Below, piece after piece: positions 46,749-55,729 of a stretch of DNA of 64,000 nt (position 1 is the first letter of the stretch; every line of letters begins with the position of its first letter). The DNA lies in contig NZ_CP014991.1 in NCBI RefSeq assembly GCF_001602095.1, forward strand, positions 1,054,001 to 1,118,000, in the 5' to 3' direction. Source of the stretch: Helicobacter himalayensis (GTDB taxonomy: Bacteria > Campylobacterota > Campylobacteria > Campylobacterales > Helicobacteraceae). A model generated the notes under the pieces. That model was given only the letters and a program-made list of their open reading frames with translations, did no database searches and had not been told where the DNA came from. Made by a program: the position numbers and the translations under genes.

Positions 46749-47296
46749 TAACGGAGTTTGCTTTTTAACATGGCATAGCCGAAGTCAAAAAGCATCACGC
46801 CCACATTTTCGTCCCCATTTTTGATGGAGAGTTGCAGATTCATCGTCTCTCTATGCTTTTTGCTAATGCTTTCAAATTCCACAATAAAAAGCGCATTGTA
46901 GGGGTTTTTGGGGCGCAAAATATCAGTATATTGCGAAGGCTTCAAGCGCGTGATAAAAAGAGAATCTTGGCTAATGTCACTTGAGCTAAGCTTGAAATTT
47001 AGGAACTTTTGGATATTTGGATTTGGCTTTTTTTCATACAGCTCCACTAAAAACACTTCGCGTGGCTCTTTGATGTAATCCACATCATTTAAATAAGTCG
47101 CAATCGCAACATAAGACGCGCTTTTGCCCTCGATAATTTCAGCTTTGCGCGAGTTTTGTACCTTGCGTTCTAGCTTTTTGCTTAACTCTAGATTCTGCAC
47201 ATTTGTGGTTGGGATCATTGAGGTATTGCGCACATCGCTACACGCCACAAATACCGCGCATTGCAGTAGCAACGCACATATCACACGCAAATTCAT
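46748..47296 (-). CDS. Putative lipoprotein of unknown function
   Basis: The 182-residue protein has a signal ending in the lipobox-like VFVAC, with Cys near residue 19. The mature part is basic and beta-rich, with ASYVAIATYLNDVDYIKEPREVFLVELYEKK and a C-terminal VGVMLFDFGYAMLKSKLR. I do not recognise the family. ATG 47296 is preferred over the TTG at 47308 because it follows the dnaJ stop after one base. The gene is tightly placed between dnaJ and tlyA, which implies co-transcription but does not reveal a function. Confidence 0.7.
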   Translation of the reverse strand: MNLRVICALLLQCAVFVACSDVRNTSMIPTTNVQNLELSKKLERKVQNSRKAEIIEGKSASYVAIATYLNDVDYIKEPREVFLVELYEKKPNPNIQKFLNFKLSSSDISQDSLFITRLKPSQYTDILRPKNPYNALFIVEFESISKKHRETMNLQLSIKNGDENVGVMLFDFGYAMLKSKLR

Positions 47297-47297
47297 T

Positions 47298-48407
47298 TTA
47301 GCGATCAAACCACGATTTTATTTTTTTGAAACACTGCTCTAGCGCGCTTTTATGCGGAACACTTTCTTGTCCAAAGCTTTCATTAAGCTTCATCACAAGC
47401 TCTTTTTGCTCTTTTGTAAGTTTTTTGGGATACACGATAGAGATTTCAGCTACAAAGCTTCCATATTGCTTTGAATTGAGGATTTTCACACCTTCATTTT
47501 TAAATTCAAACTGCGCGCCATCTTTTGTATTTGTTGGGATTTTTAACTCTAGCTCGCCCCGCAGTGATGGAATAGAAATGCTTTGTCCTAGCAAAATAGC
47601 GGTAAAAAACACCGGCACTTGGATATAGATATTTTCCCCATCGCGAATAAAGTTTTCATCTTCTTCAACGCGTAATACTAAGAACAAATCACCTCTTTTG
47701 CCTTTTGTGTCGGCGTTTCCTCTACCTTGTATGCGTAGTTTGTTGCCATTATCCACGCCTTCAGGGATTGGCACTTCAAAGTTTTCTTCTTGTGTTTTGT
47801 GGCCTTTGCCTTTGCATATAGAGCAAGATTCTACTTTTATTTGCCCATTACCTTTGCACGCAGAGCAAGTTTGTGCGAATGTCATAAAGCCCTGTCTTAT
47901 ATAGGTTTTGCCAGCACCTCCACAAGTGGCGCAAGTTTGCAGTTTGCCATCTTTTGCCCCACTGCCCGAGCAAGATTCGCAAAGCACTTTGTAAGTGTGG
48001 CTAAACTGCTTATTGCAGCCAAACACAGCTTCTTTAAAGCTTAGTTTAAGCTCTTGGATAGAATCAAGATTTTGTGTGTTGCGTTTTTGTGCGCCACCAC
48101 CAAAGCCACCGCCAAAAAAGTTTTCAAATATCGAGCCAAAACCGCCCAAAATATCGTCAAAGCCTTCAAATCCACCAGCCCCACCCTGCAAGCCTTGCTT
48201 GCCGTATTTATCATAAATTGAGCGTTTATTGTCATCGCTTAGCACTTCATAGGCTTCATTGATAAGCTTAAAGCGTTCTTCCGCTTCTTTGTTATCGGGA
48301 TTTCTATCAGGGTGATATTTGAGTGCTAGCTTGCGGTAAGATTTTTTGATGCTCTCTTTGTCGCTTGTACGTGTAACTTCTAAGACCTCGTAATAATCAA
48401 TTTCCAT
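47298..48407 (-). CDS. dnaJ: Chaperone protein DnaJ
   Basis: The 369-residue co-chaperone has the J-domain with [15 protein letters not shown] (HPD near 33), a Gly/Phe-rich segment from about 70 to 110 and four zinc-finger repeats: [44 protein letters not shown]. The C-terminal substrate-binding domains follow. It stimulates DnaK ATPase. It lies alone at the head of a minus-strand set and is divergent from the outer-membrane protein gene. Confidence 0.97.
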   Translation of the reverse strand: MEIDYYEVLEVTRTSDKESIKKSYRKLALKYHPDRNPDNKEAEERFKLINEAYEVLSDDNKRSIYDKYGKQGLQGGAGGFEGFDDILGGFGSIFENFFGGGFGGGAQKRNTQNLDSIQELKLSFKEAVFGCNKQFSHTYKVLCESCSGSGAKDGKLQTCATCGGAGKTYIRQGFMTFAQTCSACKGNGQIKVESCSICKGKGHKTQEENFEVPIPEGVDNGNKLRIQGRGNADTKGKRGDLFLVLRVEEDENFIRDGENIYIQVPVFFTAILLGQSISIPSLRGELELKIPTNTKDGAQFEFKNEGVKILNSKQYGSFVAEISIVYPKKLTKEQKELVMKLNESFGQESVPHKSALEQCFKKIKSWFDR

Positions 48408-48720
48408 ATGAAAAACTCCTTTTTTGCGATTCGATATTTTTTTGATAATTTTTTAAGAAGTCCGCGATTGTAGCAAAAGAAAATTAAAATATCGATTTAT
48501 GTTTAGCTAAATTAAAGGTGAGGGAATCTTAAATAATCTCCTAGAAACAAAGTAAAAGCAGGGCTTTTTTTGGGCTTTAGTCTTAAGTGAAATGGGAAAT
48601 TTAAGAAATAGATTCTACTTTTATGCTATGATTTGTCGATTTCATCGTCTTAAATCTTGCTAAAAGCCTCTAGCTTGAGAGCTTGATTTACTTTGAAAAA
48701 TTTTTCACAAAGGAGAAAAA
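48408..48720. promoter_or_regulatory. Divergent upstream region of dnaJ and the outer-membrane protein gene
   Basis: The 313-base gap contains no gene that I can support. On the plus strand TATGCTATGATT at about 48622-48633 is a plausible -10 region, some 88 bases before the outer-membrane protein start, and AAGGAG stands at 48712. The leader between them contains the short inverted word CTCTAGCTTGAGAG. I see no CIRCE element near dnaJ. Confidence 0.45.
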
Positions 48721-49242
48721 ATGAAAAAAACGCTTTTAGCACTAGTTTTTGGTGTATTTAGCACATTTAGCGCAAGCTCGGCGATTGATTTGGGTATCCT
48801 TGAGATTAGTCCAGAAATAGGCGTGGTAGCAGGTAAAGCAAAGGTTAAAAGTCCTCTTGAATATAGTCCAACAAACTATGGTGGTTATGCGAGGGTTTGG
48901 CTAGGCACACTTGGCATTGTAGTCGCACCACAGGCGAAGTTTGATTATTATTCTAAGCAAGGCAATAGAGGAGCTTTTAGCAATACGCAGTATGGCGCAT
49001 CTATTGGAACAAACTTTGGGCTTGTCGTGCTTCGCTTGACACCTTACATTGGCGCAAACTACTCGCAGTTTAATAAGTGGTTTGATGACACAGTCGCTTA
49101 TAATGCCGGTATTAAGCTCAAACCTGCGGTTTTACCTTTGGCAGTGAGCTTGCAATACACTTACCAGAATCCTGACATAATCGGCAGCAAATCAAGCATC
49201 ACAATGCATAATGTACAACTTATGTTGGGCTTGCATTTCTAG
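48721..49242 (+). CDS. Small outer-membrane beta-barrel protein (YfaZ-like)
   Basis: The 173-residue protein has a signal peptide (MKKTLLALVFGVFSTFSASS), then alternating hydrophobic strands with aromatic ends, such as GGYARVWLGTLGIVVAPQAKFDYYSKQ, GASIGTNFGLVVLRLTPYIGANYSQF and VQLMLGLHF, which ends in the terminal Phe of a BAM substrate. This suggests an eight-strand barrel resembling YfaZ-family proteins. The role is unknown. AAGGAGAAAAA precedes the ATG. Confidence 0.75.
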   Translation: MKKTLLALVFGVFSTFSASSAIDLGILEISPEIGVVAGKAKVKSPLEYSPTNYGGYARVWLGTLGIVVAPQAKFDYYSKQGNRGAFSNTQYGASIGTNFGLVVLRLTPYIGANYSQFNKWFDDTVAYNAGIKLKPAVLPLAVSLQYTYQNPDIIGSKSSITMHNVQLMLGLHF

Positions 49243-49395
49243 GATTTGGTTTTTAGGATTTTTAGAATCTGGGGCTTTGATTTTTTAAGAAAGCTCTAGA
49301 TTCTGCTCACTTTTTAATTCTTACCTTTTACTTCAAACTTTCTTTTTAAGAAAAAATATTTTACAATCCGCAAATATAATTTTTGAAAGGCAAAC

Positions 49396-50728
49396 ATGCG
49401 CGCAGAAAAATCAATCGTTTTGCTGGGTGGGAGCAATGCCGTCTTAAAGGAAGGGTTGGCTAATGGACTAGCACAGCTTGGTAATAAGGTGCATAATCTC
49501 GCGTTGGGGGGGGACAAATAGTATTCAGGCACTCTATGAGCTATTGCGCCCTCGGAATGTAGAGATTTTGCAAAATGCGGATTTGATTGTGTTTGAAAAA
49601 AGTTTGAATGATATTGGCGCGTTTGCTAATGAGCTAGAATGCGCATCTTTGAAAGTGTTGAAACGTAATGCACGCTGGTGCTTTGAGACATTACATAAAT
49701 TAAAAAGAAAAGTTTGTGTTCTTTTGTTGCCTCGCTATGACTGCAAACAGCTTTACACCGAGCCTATAAATGATTTTTATCGTGCCTTGTGTGTGGAATT
49801 TGGCTTTAATTTTGTCGATGTGGCGCGCTTTTATGAGGAGCATAATTTAGAGGATTATGCAAAAAGTGCTGATAGTGTTCATCCGCCACTTGTCATAATG
49901 AGAATCTTAGGGCGCAAAATAGCTAAGTATATTGAGGATTTCTCACTCTCTTGCACTATGCCAAAATACACTGGTGCGAAGTTTAAGATACTTACAGCTA
50001 AAGAAATGCAAGGCTGCGCTAAAGAATCTCACCTTAAATTTATGCAAAATTCCCGCTATAGCGAGGAAACCTATATGCTTTATGCGGGAGACTCTCTTGC
50101 TTTCCCGCCACAATGTAATGGTGCAAAAATTATTGGCATACATACATGGAGTAGAGGATTAAAGGATTTTAATTTCCGTTTTTTTGGTGCGCCAATGTTG
50201 ATAGAAAATAAAAAAGCAAGTATGGTATATGAAACAAGTGCGATAAATTGTGTGTTTAGTGTGAAAGATTCTTTTTATGTCAGCACGCCGACAACTGTAA
50301 GATTGGGCGAGGAGATTCCTATAAATATGCTTAACAACGCTTTAATGCCCCCCCCCCCTAATAGTAAAATCTCTATTCAAAAGCACTGGTCACCATTTAT
50401 CAATAACCCAGCTTATCGGCGCTTAGATTGTGTTGGAGTAGTGGGGTTTTTACTCGTTATTAATGAGGGTATTGTTGTTGATTTTGAGACAAGGAATCTA
50501 TCAAATCAGAATCTAAATGGTGATTTGACTGCCTTGCTTTGCCCAATGATTGATGAGTATTTGGAGTTTTTAGAAGAATATGAAAAACTCGAAATGAATA
50601 AAAAAATATATGCTAAGGCTTGGCACTACACTTGCTTGCTTCCACGAAAAATTATGAAAAGATGCCAAATAAAATTACAAAAACTTTTTACAAAACAACC
50701 ACAAATCCATGAGGAAACACTTATTTAA
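49396..50728 (+). CDS. Phase-variable SGNH/GDSL hydrolase-like protein, OFF frame at G8
   Basis: ATG 49396 opens a frame reading SIVLLGGSNAVLKEGLANGL. It runs through eight G at 49506-49513 into a stop (GAC AAA TAG). With seven or ten G it joins the frame ending at 50728, giving about 443 residues reading LALGGTNSIQAL. GGSN resembles block I of SGNH hydrolases, GGTNS block II, and DSVHPP (Asp and His three apart) block V. A second tract, eleven C at 50348-50358, lies in the C-terminal half and is in frame (MPPPPNSK), so the gene can be switched at two places. Such esterases can modify cell-surface glycans, including acetyl groups. The C-terminal half is unrecognised. AAAGGC lies before ATG 49396. 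Confidence 0.72.
49506..49513. repeat. G8 tract in the SGNH hydrolase gene
   Basis: Eight G, with seven or ten required for the full frame. The bases ACAAATAGT after the tract give TNS in the ON frame and an immediate TAG in the present frame. It encodes the glycines of block II, so the tract is placed in functional sequence. Confidence 0.8.
50348..50358. repeat. C11 tract in the SGNH hydrolase gene
   Basis: Eleven C followed by TAATAGT encode PPPPNS in the current frame, so this tract is in an open state. The context GCCC...CTAATAGTAAAATC is close to that of the gtrB tract, which reads GCCC...CTCATAGCAAAATC. Confidence 0.85.
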
Positions 50729-51010
50729 TTTAGATTCTATGCTTTCGAAATTGTGTAGCATTTGGGTTTCTCATCAGCAAAAGGTGAATATGGCTATTGA
50801 ACCTTGAAGTCAAAGCGGAACATTTCAGCAAAGACAATAATGTCAATACAAAGACTCTCAAAATAATAAAATAGCCTCATAGAATCCATGAATTCTATCC
50901 AACAAAAGGCACTGAATATGAACGCGGAGCTAAGAGTCACCTAATCCAGATGCATGATAGAACAATCTAAAAAGAACTTTGTCTGTGCAAACTTGCACCT
51001 CATTCTTTTA
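50729..51010. other. Intergenic region with degraded repeat fragment
   Basis: The 282-base gap between the convergent SGNH gene and ybdD holds no supportable gene. At 50898-50935, CAACAAAAGGCACTGAATATGAACGCGGAGCTAAGAG resembles the start of the dispersed repeat in reverse orientation, without the hairpin. Confidence 0.45.
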
Positions 51011-51280
51011 TCAGCATTTTGAGCTTCCAGCGCCGTATTTTTGCGCTAATACTTCTTTAAAAAATTCTTTTTGCGTCTTTGGGATTGCTTCTGGGTGCTT
51101 GGTTTTGATATGTTCAAGGTATTTTGAATAGCTTGGAACTCCAACGAGCAAATGCGTAAAACGATCACTTTTGACATAAAGCGCTTTAAATTTTTTATAT
51201 ATATTTTTCACACGCGCGCGCAAAGTGCTAGCCTCACGCGCTTGTGGCGCGCGAGACTCAGAATCCTTAGTGGGCAACAT
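51011..51280 (-). CDS. YbdD/YjiX-family small protein
   Basis: The 89-residue protein matches the YbdD/YjiX family, with YVKSDRFTHLLVGVPSYSKYLEHIKTKHPEAIPKTQKEFFKE and a cysteine close to the C-terminus (GAGSSKC). The family accompanies CstA and BtsT-type transporters and is thought to support their function. ATG 51280 is preferred to the GTG at 51289 because AAAGG lies eight bases upstream. It overlaps the cstA stop by 14 bases. Confidence 0.85.
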   Translation of the reverse strand: MLPTKDSESRAPQAREASTLRARVKNIYKKFKALYVKSDRFTHLLVGVPSYSKYLEHIKTKHPEAIPKTQKEFFKEVLAQKYGAGSSKC

Positions 51281-53432
51281 TGAGAGCACCTTTATTCTCT
51301 ACTTCGCTAAGTTTGATATAAGGAGTTTCAGCAAGTGGAAGCGTGTTTGCGCCACGCACGCATTTTGCGCAGATTCTGATAGTTTGGATAAGCACCAAAA
51401 TTGTTATGCACATAAACAACGCGCATAAAACAGCGTTGATAAGGTTATTTGTCGCGATTGTTGAAAGCTTGGCTGCTTCTTGTGTGAGCGTGTTAATCAC
51501 AGCAGAATCCGTGCTTGCCGCTGCTTCTGCGAGCTTTGCACTTGCCTTTGCGCTGTTGTTTTGCCAAAGCGCGATATGGCTTACTGCATCATGAATTTTT
51601 TCACCATTTGCCGGAAGTAGCTTTAAGATTCCCGCATAGAGTGTGCTTACAAGCACCCAAATTGTTGGGAGAATTGCCACCCACGCGAGCTTTGCTTTGC
51701 CCATTTTGAAAAGCACGACAATAACGGTGAGAAGTGCCATTCCTGCGAGCATTTGGTTAGATACACCAAAGAGCGTCCAGAGTGATTTTACACCACCTTG
51801 TGGGTCGGTTACACCTTGATAAAGCACATAACCCCAACCAGCCACACATATCAAAGTAGCCACAATCCCCCAAAATATAGAGTGAATATTGCCTATGGGT
51901 TTATAAATATTGCCAAGCACATCTTGCACCATAAAGCGCCCAGCACGCGTCCCTGCATCGACAGCTGTTAAAATAAAAAGTGCTTCAAACAAAATAGCAA
52001 AGTGATACCAAAATGCCACAGACCCAGCGTTGAAAAGTGGTACTTCAGCAATAATAGATGCCAAGCCAATGGCAAATGTAGGTGCGCCACCTGTTTTGCT
52101 TAAAATACTCGTTTCACCAATTTCTTGTGCCTTATGCAAAATCTCCTCTGGAGTGATAATAAATCCCCAACTGCTAATGGTCTGCGCAGCCACCGCTGCA
52201 GCCTCTGTAACATCTTTAATACCAGCAGTGCCAAGTCCAGCAGGGGCTACATTGATTGAAAAGTATAAGCCCGGAGTAAGAATCACAGCAGTGATAAGAG
52301 CCATAACAGCTACGGCAGATTCCATAAGCATTGAACCATAACCTACCATTCTTGCGTGAGTTTCTTTCTCAAGCATTTTAGGCGTTGTGCCGCTTGAGAT
52401 GAGCGCGTGGAATCCACTGATAGCACCACAAGCAATGGTAATAAACAAGAATGGGAAAAGCTGCCCGCTAAATACGGGACCGCTTCCATCGATAAAATTC
52501 GTAACACTTTCAAATCTCACTTCTGGCGCAACAATGAGAATCCCGCCCGCCATAAGCACAATCACGCCGATTTTCAAAAATGTGCTTAAATAATCACGAG
52601 GAGCGAGCAAGAACCACACAGGCAAAATCGCCGCGATAAAGCCATAGCCAATCATAATGTAGGTGAGTGTAACTGCATCAAGTTTGAAAAATGCACTCCA
52701 AGTCTCACTTTGTGCCACATCGCGTCCAAAATAAAGTGCCAAAAGTAGCAATACAAAGCCAATAATGCTCGCTTCACCAATCTTGCCCGGACGCAAAAAG
52801 CGCATATGAAGCCCCATATATATAGCTATGGGAATAGTCATAGCAATGGTGAAAAGTCCCCAAGGAGATTCAGCTAGGGCATTGACAACCACGAGGGCTA
52901 AAATAGCGATGATGAGCATCATAATGCCTAGAATCCCTATCATTGTGATAGTTCCCACAGGTTTGCCAAGCTCTAGCTTGATGATTTCACCTAGAGATTT
53001 ACCATTCCTACGCATAGAGATAAAAAGCACGGTGAAGTCATGCACAGCCCCAGCTAGCACCACACCAACGACAATCCAAATCATACCCGGCAAATATCCC
53101 ATTTGCGCTGCAAGGATAGGACCTACAAGCGGACCCGCCCCAGCAATAGCCGCAAAATGATGTCCAAAAAGCACGATTTTGTTTGTCGGCACAAAATCGC
53201 GTCCATCGTTATTTACCACTGCTGGTGTGGCGCGATTATCATCAAGCCCTAAAACCTTAAACGCAATGTATTTTGAATAGTAGCGATACGCAATAGCATA
53301 GATACACACTGCTGCTACGACTATCCACACTGCTGAAATACTCTCTCCCGTATGTAATGCTAAAACGCCAAAGCACCACGCACCGACAAATGCGATAATG
53401 ACCCAAATTCCAATGCTTAGAAGCTTATTCAT
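51267..53432 (-). CDS. cstA: Carbon starvation protein CstA (peptide/pyruvate transporter family)
   Basis: The 721-residue inner-membrane protein has about 16 hydrophobic helices and the CstA signatures ATPAVVNNDGRDFVPTNKIVLFGHHFAAIAGAGPLVGPILAAQMGY in pieces, VFLISM-type loops and PILFAMLFI-like late helices. In Campylobacter jejuni CstA has been linked to peptide use; in E. coli it takes up pyruvate or peptides. ATG 53432 is chosen, as AAAGGAAAAG lies just upstream and the first helix begins right after. The frame is open to 53501. TATATT at 53489-53484 is a plausible -10. Confidence 0.94.
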   Translation of the reverse strand: MNKLLSIGIWVIIAFVGAWCFGVLALHTGESISAVWIVVAAVCIYAIAYRYYSKYIAFKVLGLDDNRATPAVVNNDGRDFVPTNKIVLFGHHFAAIAGAGPLVGPILAAQMGYLPGMIWIVVGVVLAGAVHDFTVLFISMRRNGKSLGEIIKLELGKPVGTITMIGILGIMMLIIAILALVVVNALAESPWGLFTIAMTIPIAIYMGLHMRFLRPGKIGEASIIGFVLLLLALYFGRDVAQSETWSAFFKLDAVTLTYIMIGYGFIAAILPVWFLLAPRDYLSTFLKIGVIVLMAGGILIVAPEVRFESVTNFIDGSGPVFSGQLFPFLFITIACGAISGFHALISSGTTPKMLEKETHARMVGYGSMLMESAVAVMALITAVILTPGLYFSINVAPAGLGTAGIKDVTEAAAVAAQTISSWGFIITPEEILHKAQEIGETSILSKTGGAPTFAIGLASIIAEVPLFNAGSVAFWYHFAILFEALFILTAVDAGTRAGRFMVQDVLGNIYKPIGNIHSIFWGIVATLICVAGWGYVLYQGVTDPQGGVKSLWTLFGVSNQMLAGMALLTVIVVLFKMGKAKLAWVAILPTIWVLVSTLYAGILKLLPANGEKIHDAVSHIALWQNNSAKASAKLAEAAASTDSAVINTLTQEAAKLSTIATNNLINAVLCALFMCITILVLIQTIRICAKCVRGANTLPLAETPYIKLSEVENKGALNVAH

Positions 53433-53708
53433 TCTTTTCCTTTCATTATTGTATTCCGCACTATGTACGCTAATTTTTAGCTTAATATAGCTTGATAACA
53501 AAGAACAAAGAAAAGTATGGCAAAAGTTTAAAAAGTTTTAGAAAAGTAACATATTTTCCAGATTCACTAAATTTTAAAAAGCTAATTTTGCGCGCAAAAA
53601 CTCTTTGCTTAGGATTTAAACTTTTTTATACTACAATGGCAGATTTTGAGACAAGAAATTTAAAGTTTTTTTTAGAGTTGAAAATTTAAATAAAAAGGCG
53701 CGCTCATA

Positions 53709-54197
53709 ATGAAAGAGAAAGCTAAGAAAGTCGCCATTTATCCGGGCACTTTTGATCCTATTACAAACGGACATTTGGATATTATTAAGCGCTCGATTGG
53801 GATTTTTGAGCAAGTTATCATCGCAGTGGCAAAAAACCATTCTAAAAATCCTATGTTTCCTCTGCAAGCGCGCATAGAAATGCTTCAAATCGCAACGCGT
53901 GGGCTTGAAAATGTGGTGATTGAAGGTTTTGATTGCTTGCTTGCAGATTTTGCGAGGCTTAAAGATTCTCGAGTGCTTATACGCGGATTGCGCGCGGTGA
54001 GCGACTTTGAGTATGAACTGCAAATGGGTTATGCTAATATCTCTCTAAATAGCGCGTTAGAGACGATTTATTTTATGCCACATTTGCAAAATGCCTTTAT
54101 TAGTTCATCAGTTGTACGCTCGATTATCGCGTATAATGGGCGCTTTTCTCATCTTGTGCCAGAAGGCATAAGCGAGTATATACAAAGTCTTAAGTAA
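53709..54197 (+). CDS. coaD: Phosphopantetheine adenylyltransferase
   Basis: The 162-residue enzyme is the penultimate step of coenzyme A synthesis. It has the nucleotidyltransferase motif [18 protein letters not shown] at the start, with the T/HxGH pattern, then [20 protein letters not shown] and the C-terminal ISSSVVRSI. The length is standard. TACAAT at 53632-53637 may be its -10. The tmk and comF genes follow on the same strand with short spacing. Confidence 0.97.
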   Translation: MKEKAKKVAIYPGTFDPITNGHLDIIKRSIGIFEQVIIAVAKNHSKNPMFPLQARIEMLQIATRGLENVVIEGFDCLLADFARLKDSRVLIRGLRAVSDFEYELQMGYANISLNSALETIYFMPHLQNAFISSSVVRSIIAYNGRFSHLVPEGISEYIQSLK

Positions 54198-54207
54198 AGG
54201 AGTGATT

Positions 54208-54813
54208 ATGGATTTTCAGACTTCAAATAGTGGGTTTTATGTGACCTTGGAGGGGATTGATACTTCGGGTAAAAGCACGCAGCTTAAAAATCTTGCAAAT
54301 TATTATCCACATGCAGTTTTTAGCAGAGAGCCCGGTGGCACGCCTTTAGGGGAAAAGGTGCGCAATATTGTATTAAAGGATAAGCTTGATGTGATGAGCG
54401 AGCTTTTCTTATTTCTATCCGATAGAGCGCAACATTATAGCGAGGTTTTGGAGCCAAATTTAGAAGCGCATAAGCTCATTATTACTGATAGGAGTCTTAT
54501 TTCAAATATGGCGTATGCAAAAAATCTTAGCGATGCGCAACTCTTAGAATGCAATCATATCGCAACGCGTGGGCTTAAACCGCATTTGTGTATTTTATTT
54601 TACCTTGATGAAGAGAATCTCAAAGCGCGCCTTGGCGACAAAGCAAACGACAGCATTGAAAAGCGCGGTGTGTCATATATGCTAGAGATTCAAAAGCGTT
54701 TAGAGTTTTATGCAAATTTGCTTGAAGTGCGCACGATTAAGATTGACGCCACGTTACCGATTCCAATGATTACCAAAAACATTACAAGTCATATTGATAT
54801 GCTTATCTCTTAG
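54208..54813 (+). CDS. tmk: Thymidylate kinase
   Basis: The 201-residue enzyme converts dTMP to dTDP. Walker A is LEGIDTSGKSTQLKNL near residue 10, the second conserved segment is FSREPGGTPLGEKVR, and DRSLISNMAYAK is the DRY-like motif. ATG 54208 is preferred to the upstream GTG at 54202, because AAGGAG lies six bases before it. The coaD stop and this start are 10 bases apart. Confidence 0.96.
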   Translation: MDFQTSNSGFYVTLEGIDTSGKSTQLKNLANYYPHAVFSREPGGTPLGEKVRNIVLKDKLDVMSELFLFLSDRAQHYSEVLEPNLEAHKLIITDRSLISNMAYAKNLSDAQLLECNHIATRGLKPHLCILFYLDEENLKARLGDKANDSIEKRGVSYMLEIQKRLEFYANLLEVRTIKIDATLPIPMITKNITSHIDMLIS

Positions 54814-54816
54814 GCT

Positions 54817-55470
54817 ATGAAATGTCTTGTATGTGGAAATCTAAGCTTTTTTGTGATTTGCAAATCTTGCTTAGATTCTATGCCTTTCACACCCACCTCA
54901 CGCACTGCGCAGTCCGGACTTCAAGTTTATAGCTTTTACCCACACAGCCATATAGAGTATCTTTTAAAGACAAAATACGAGCTTATCGGCTCAAAGATTC
55001 TGAAAATATTAGCCCAAAAATGCGCGGAATATTTTTTTGCAAAAATTTTAGGGGATTTGCAAACTGACAATCAACGCAGCAGAATCCAGCAATTTAAGCG
55101 GAGTGTGGATTCTGATATTTTCCATAACTTCTCAAATAAGATTTTTGCTATTAGTGTAGATGATAATTTAGAACGTTTTTACTCGCATACAGCAATCATC
55201 ACAAGGGCTTTTTGCAAGGCTTCAAAAGGTGTGTTTATCCCACAATATAGCAAGCTTATCGCTACAAATCGCGTCAATTACGCTGGCAAAAACCTAGAAT
55301 ATCGCTTAAACAATCCTAGAAATTTTATCTACGAAGGCGCGCGGGGCGATGCGGTGCTCATTGATGATATTATCACCACGGGACTAAGTCTCACTCAAGC
55401 GCACGAATGCCTTGCAAAAAATGGTGTAAATGTGCTTTTCGCCCTCACACTCGCCGATGCGAGGTATTAG
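54817..55470 (+). CDS. ComF-like phosphoribosyltransferase-family protein
   Basis: The 217-residue protein has an N-terminal zinc-ribbon pair (CLVCGNLSFFVICKSCLD) and a PRTase domain with the PRPP loop DAVLIDDIITTGLSL near 185. In between are typical ComF strands such as YSFYPHSHIEYLLKTKYEL and AIITRAFCKA. ComF family members take part in DNA uptake and recombination in several species. It follows tmk by three bases, so co-translation is likely. Natural competence is common in Helicobacter, which fits. Confidence 0.88.
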   Translation: MKCLVCGNLSFFVICKSCLDSMPFTPTSRTAQSGLQVYSFYPHSHIEYLLKTKYELIGSKILKILAQKCAEYFFAKILGDLQTDNQRSRIQQFKRSVDSDIFHNFSNKIFAISVDDNLERFYSHTAIITRAFCKASKGVFIPQYSKLIATNRVNYAGKNLEYRLNNPRNFIYEGARGDAVLIDDIITTGLSLTQAHECLAKNGVNVLFALTLADARY

Positions 55471-55573
55471 TTTTTGGGAATTTAAAGGAATATAAGTTGC
55501 GCATCAGAGCAACACTTATTTTTTGCATACAAGATTCTAAAATCTACAAACAACACGAGAGAATCTAAGATTC

Positions 55574-55662
55574 CAATCAACCAAAAAAACACCAAATATA
55601 CACACGAGTAGAGGTGAAGTGGGATTTGACTTCCGCGAGATGATACACAAAATAAATTCTAT
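55574..55662. repeat. Dispersed repeat in reverse orientation at the comF-ftsZ convergence
   Basis: ATCAACCAAAAAAACACC, then TATACACACGAG, AGGTGAAGTGGGATTTGACTTCCGCGAG and a tail AAATTCTATT show the family in the opposite direction to the other copies. The hairpin arms are partly decayed (GTGGGA, TTCCGC). Confidence 0.65.
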
Positions 55663-55680
55663 TAAAATTCTGTTTTTACA

Positions 55681-55712
55681 AATAAAAAAGTAGAGCGAGC
55701 CTTGCCCGCCCT
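55681..55712 (-). terminator. Intrinsic terminator of ftsZ
   Basis: On the minus strand AGGGCGGGC-AAG-GCTCGCTCT forms a nine-pair stem with two G-T pairs and a three-base loop. It is followed by ACTTTTTTATT. It lies directly after the ftsZ stop at 55730, as expected for the end of the ftsA-ftsZ transcript. Confidence 0.8.
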
Positions 55713-55729
55713 TAATTATGGATTTAGAA

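Noticed and set aside
53631-54023. Minus-strand reading frame opposite coaD
   Set aside because: It is a shadow of a well-supported enzyme gene and has no ribosome binding site or recognisable domain.
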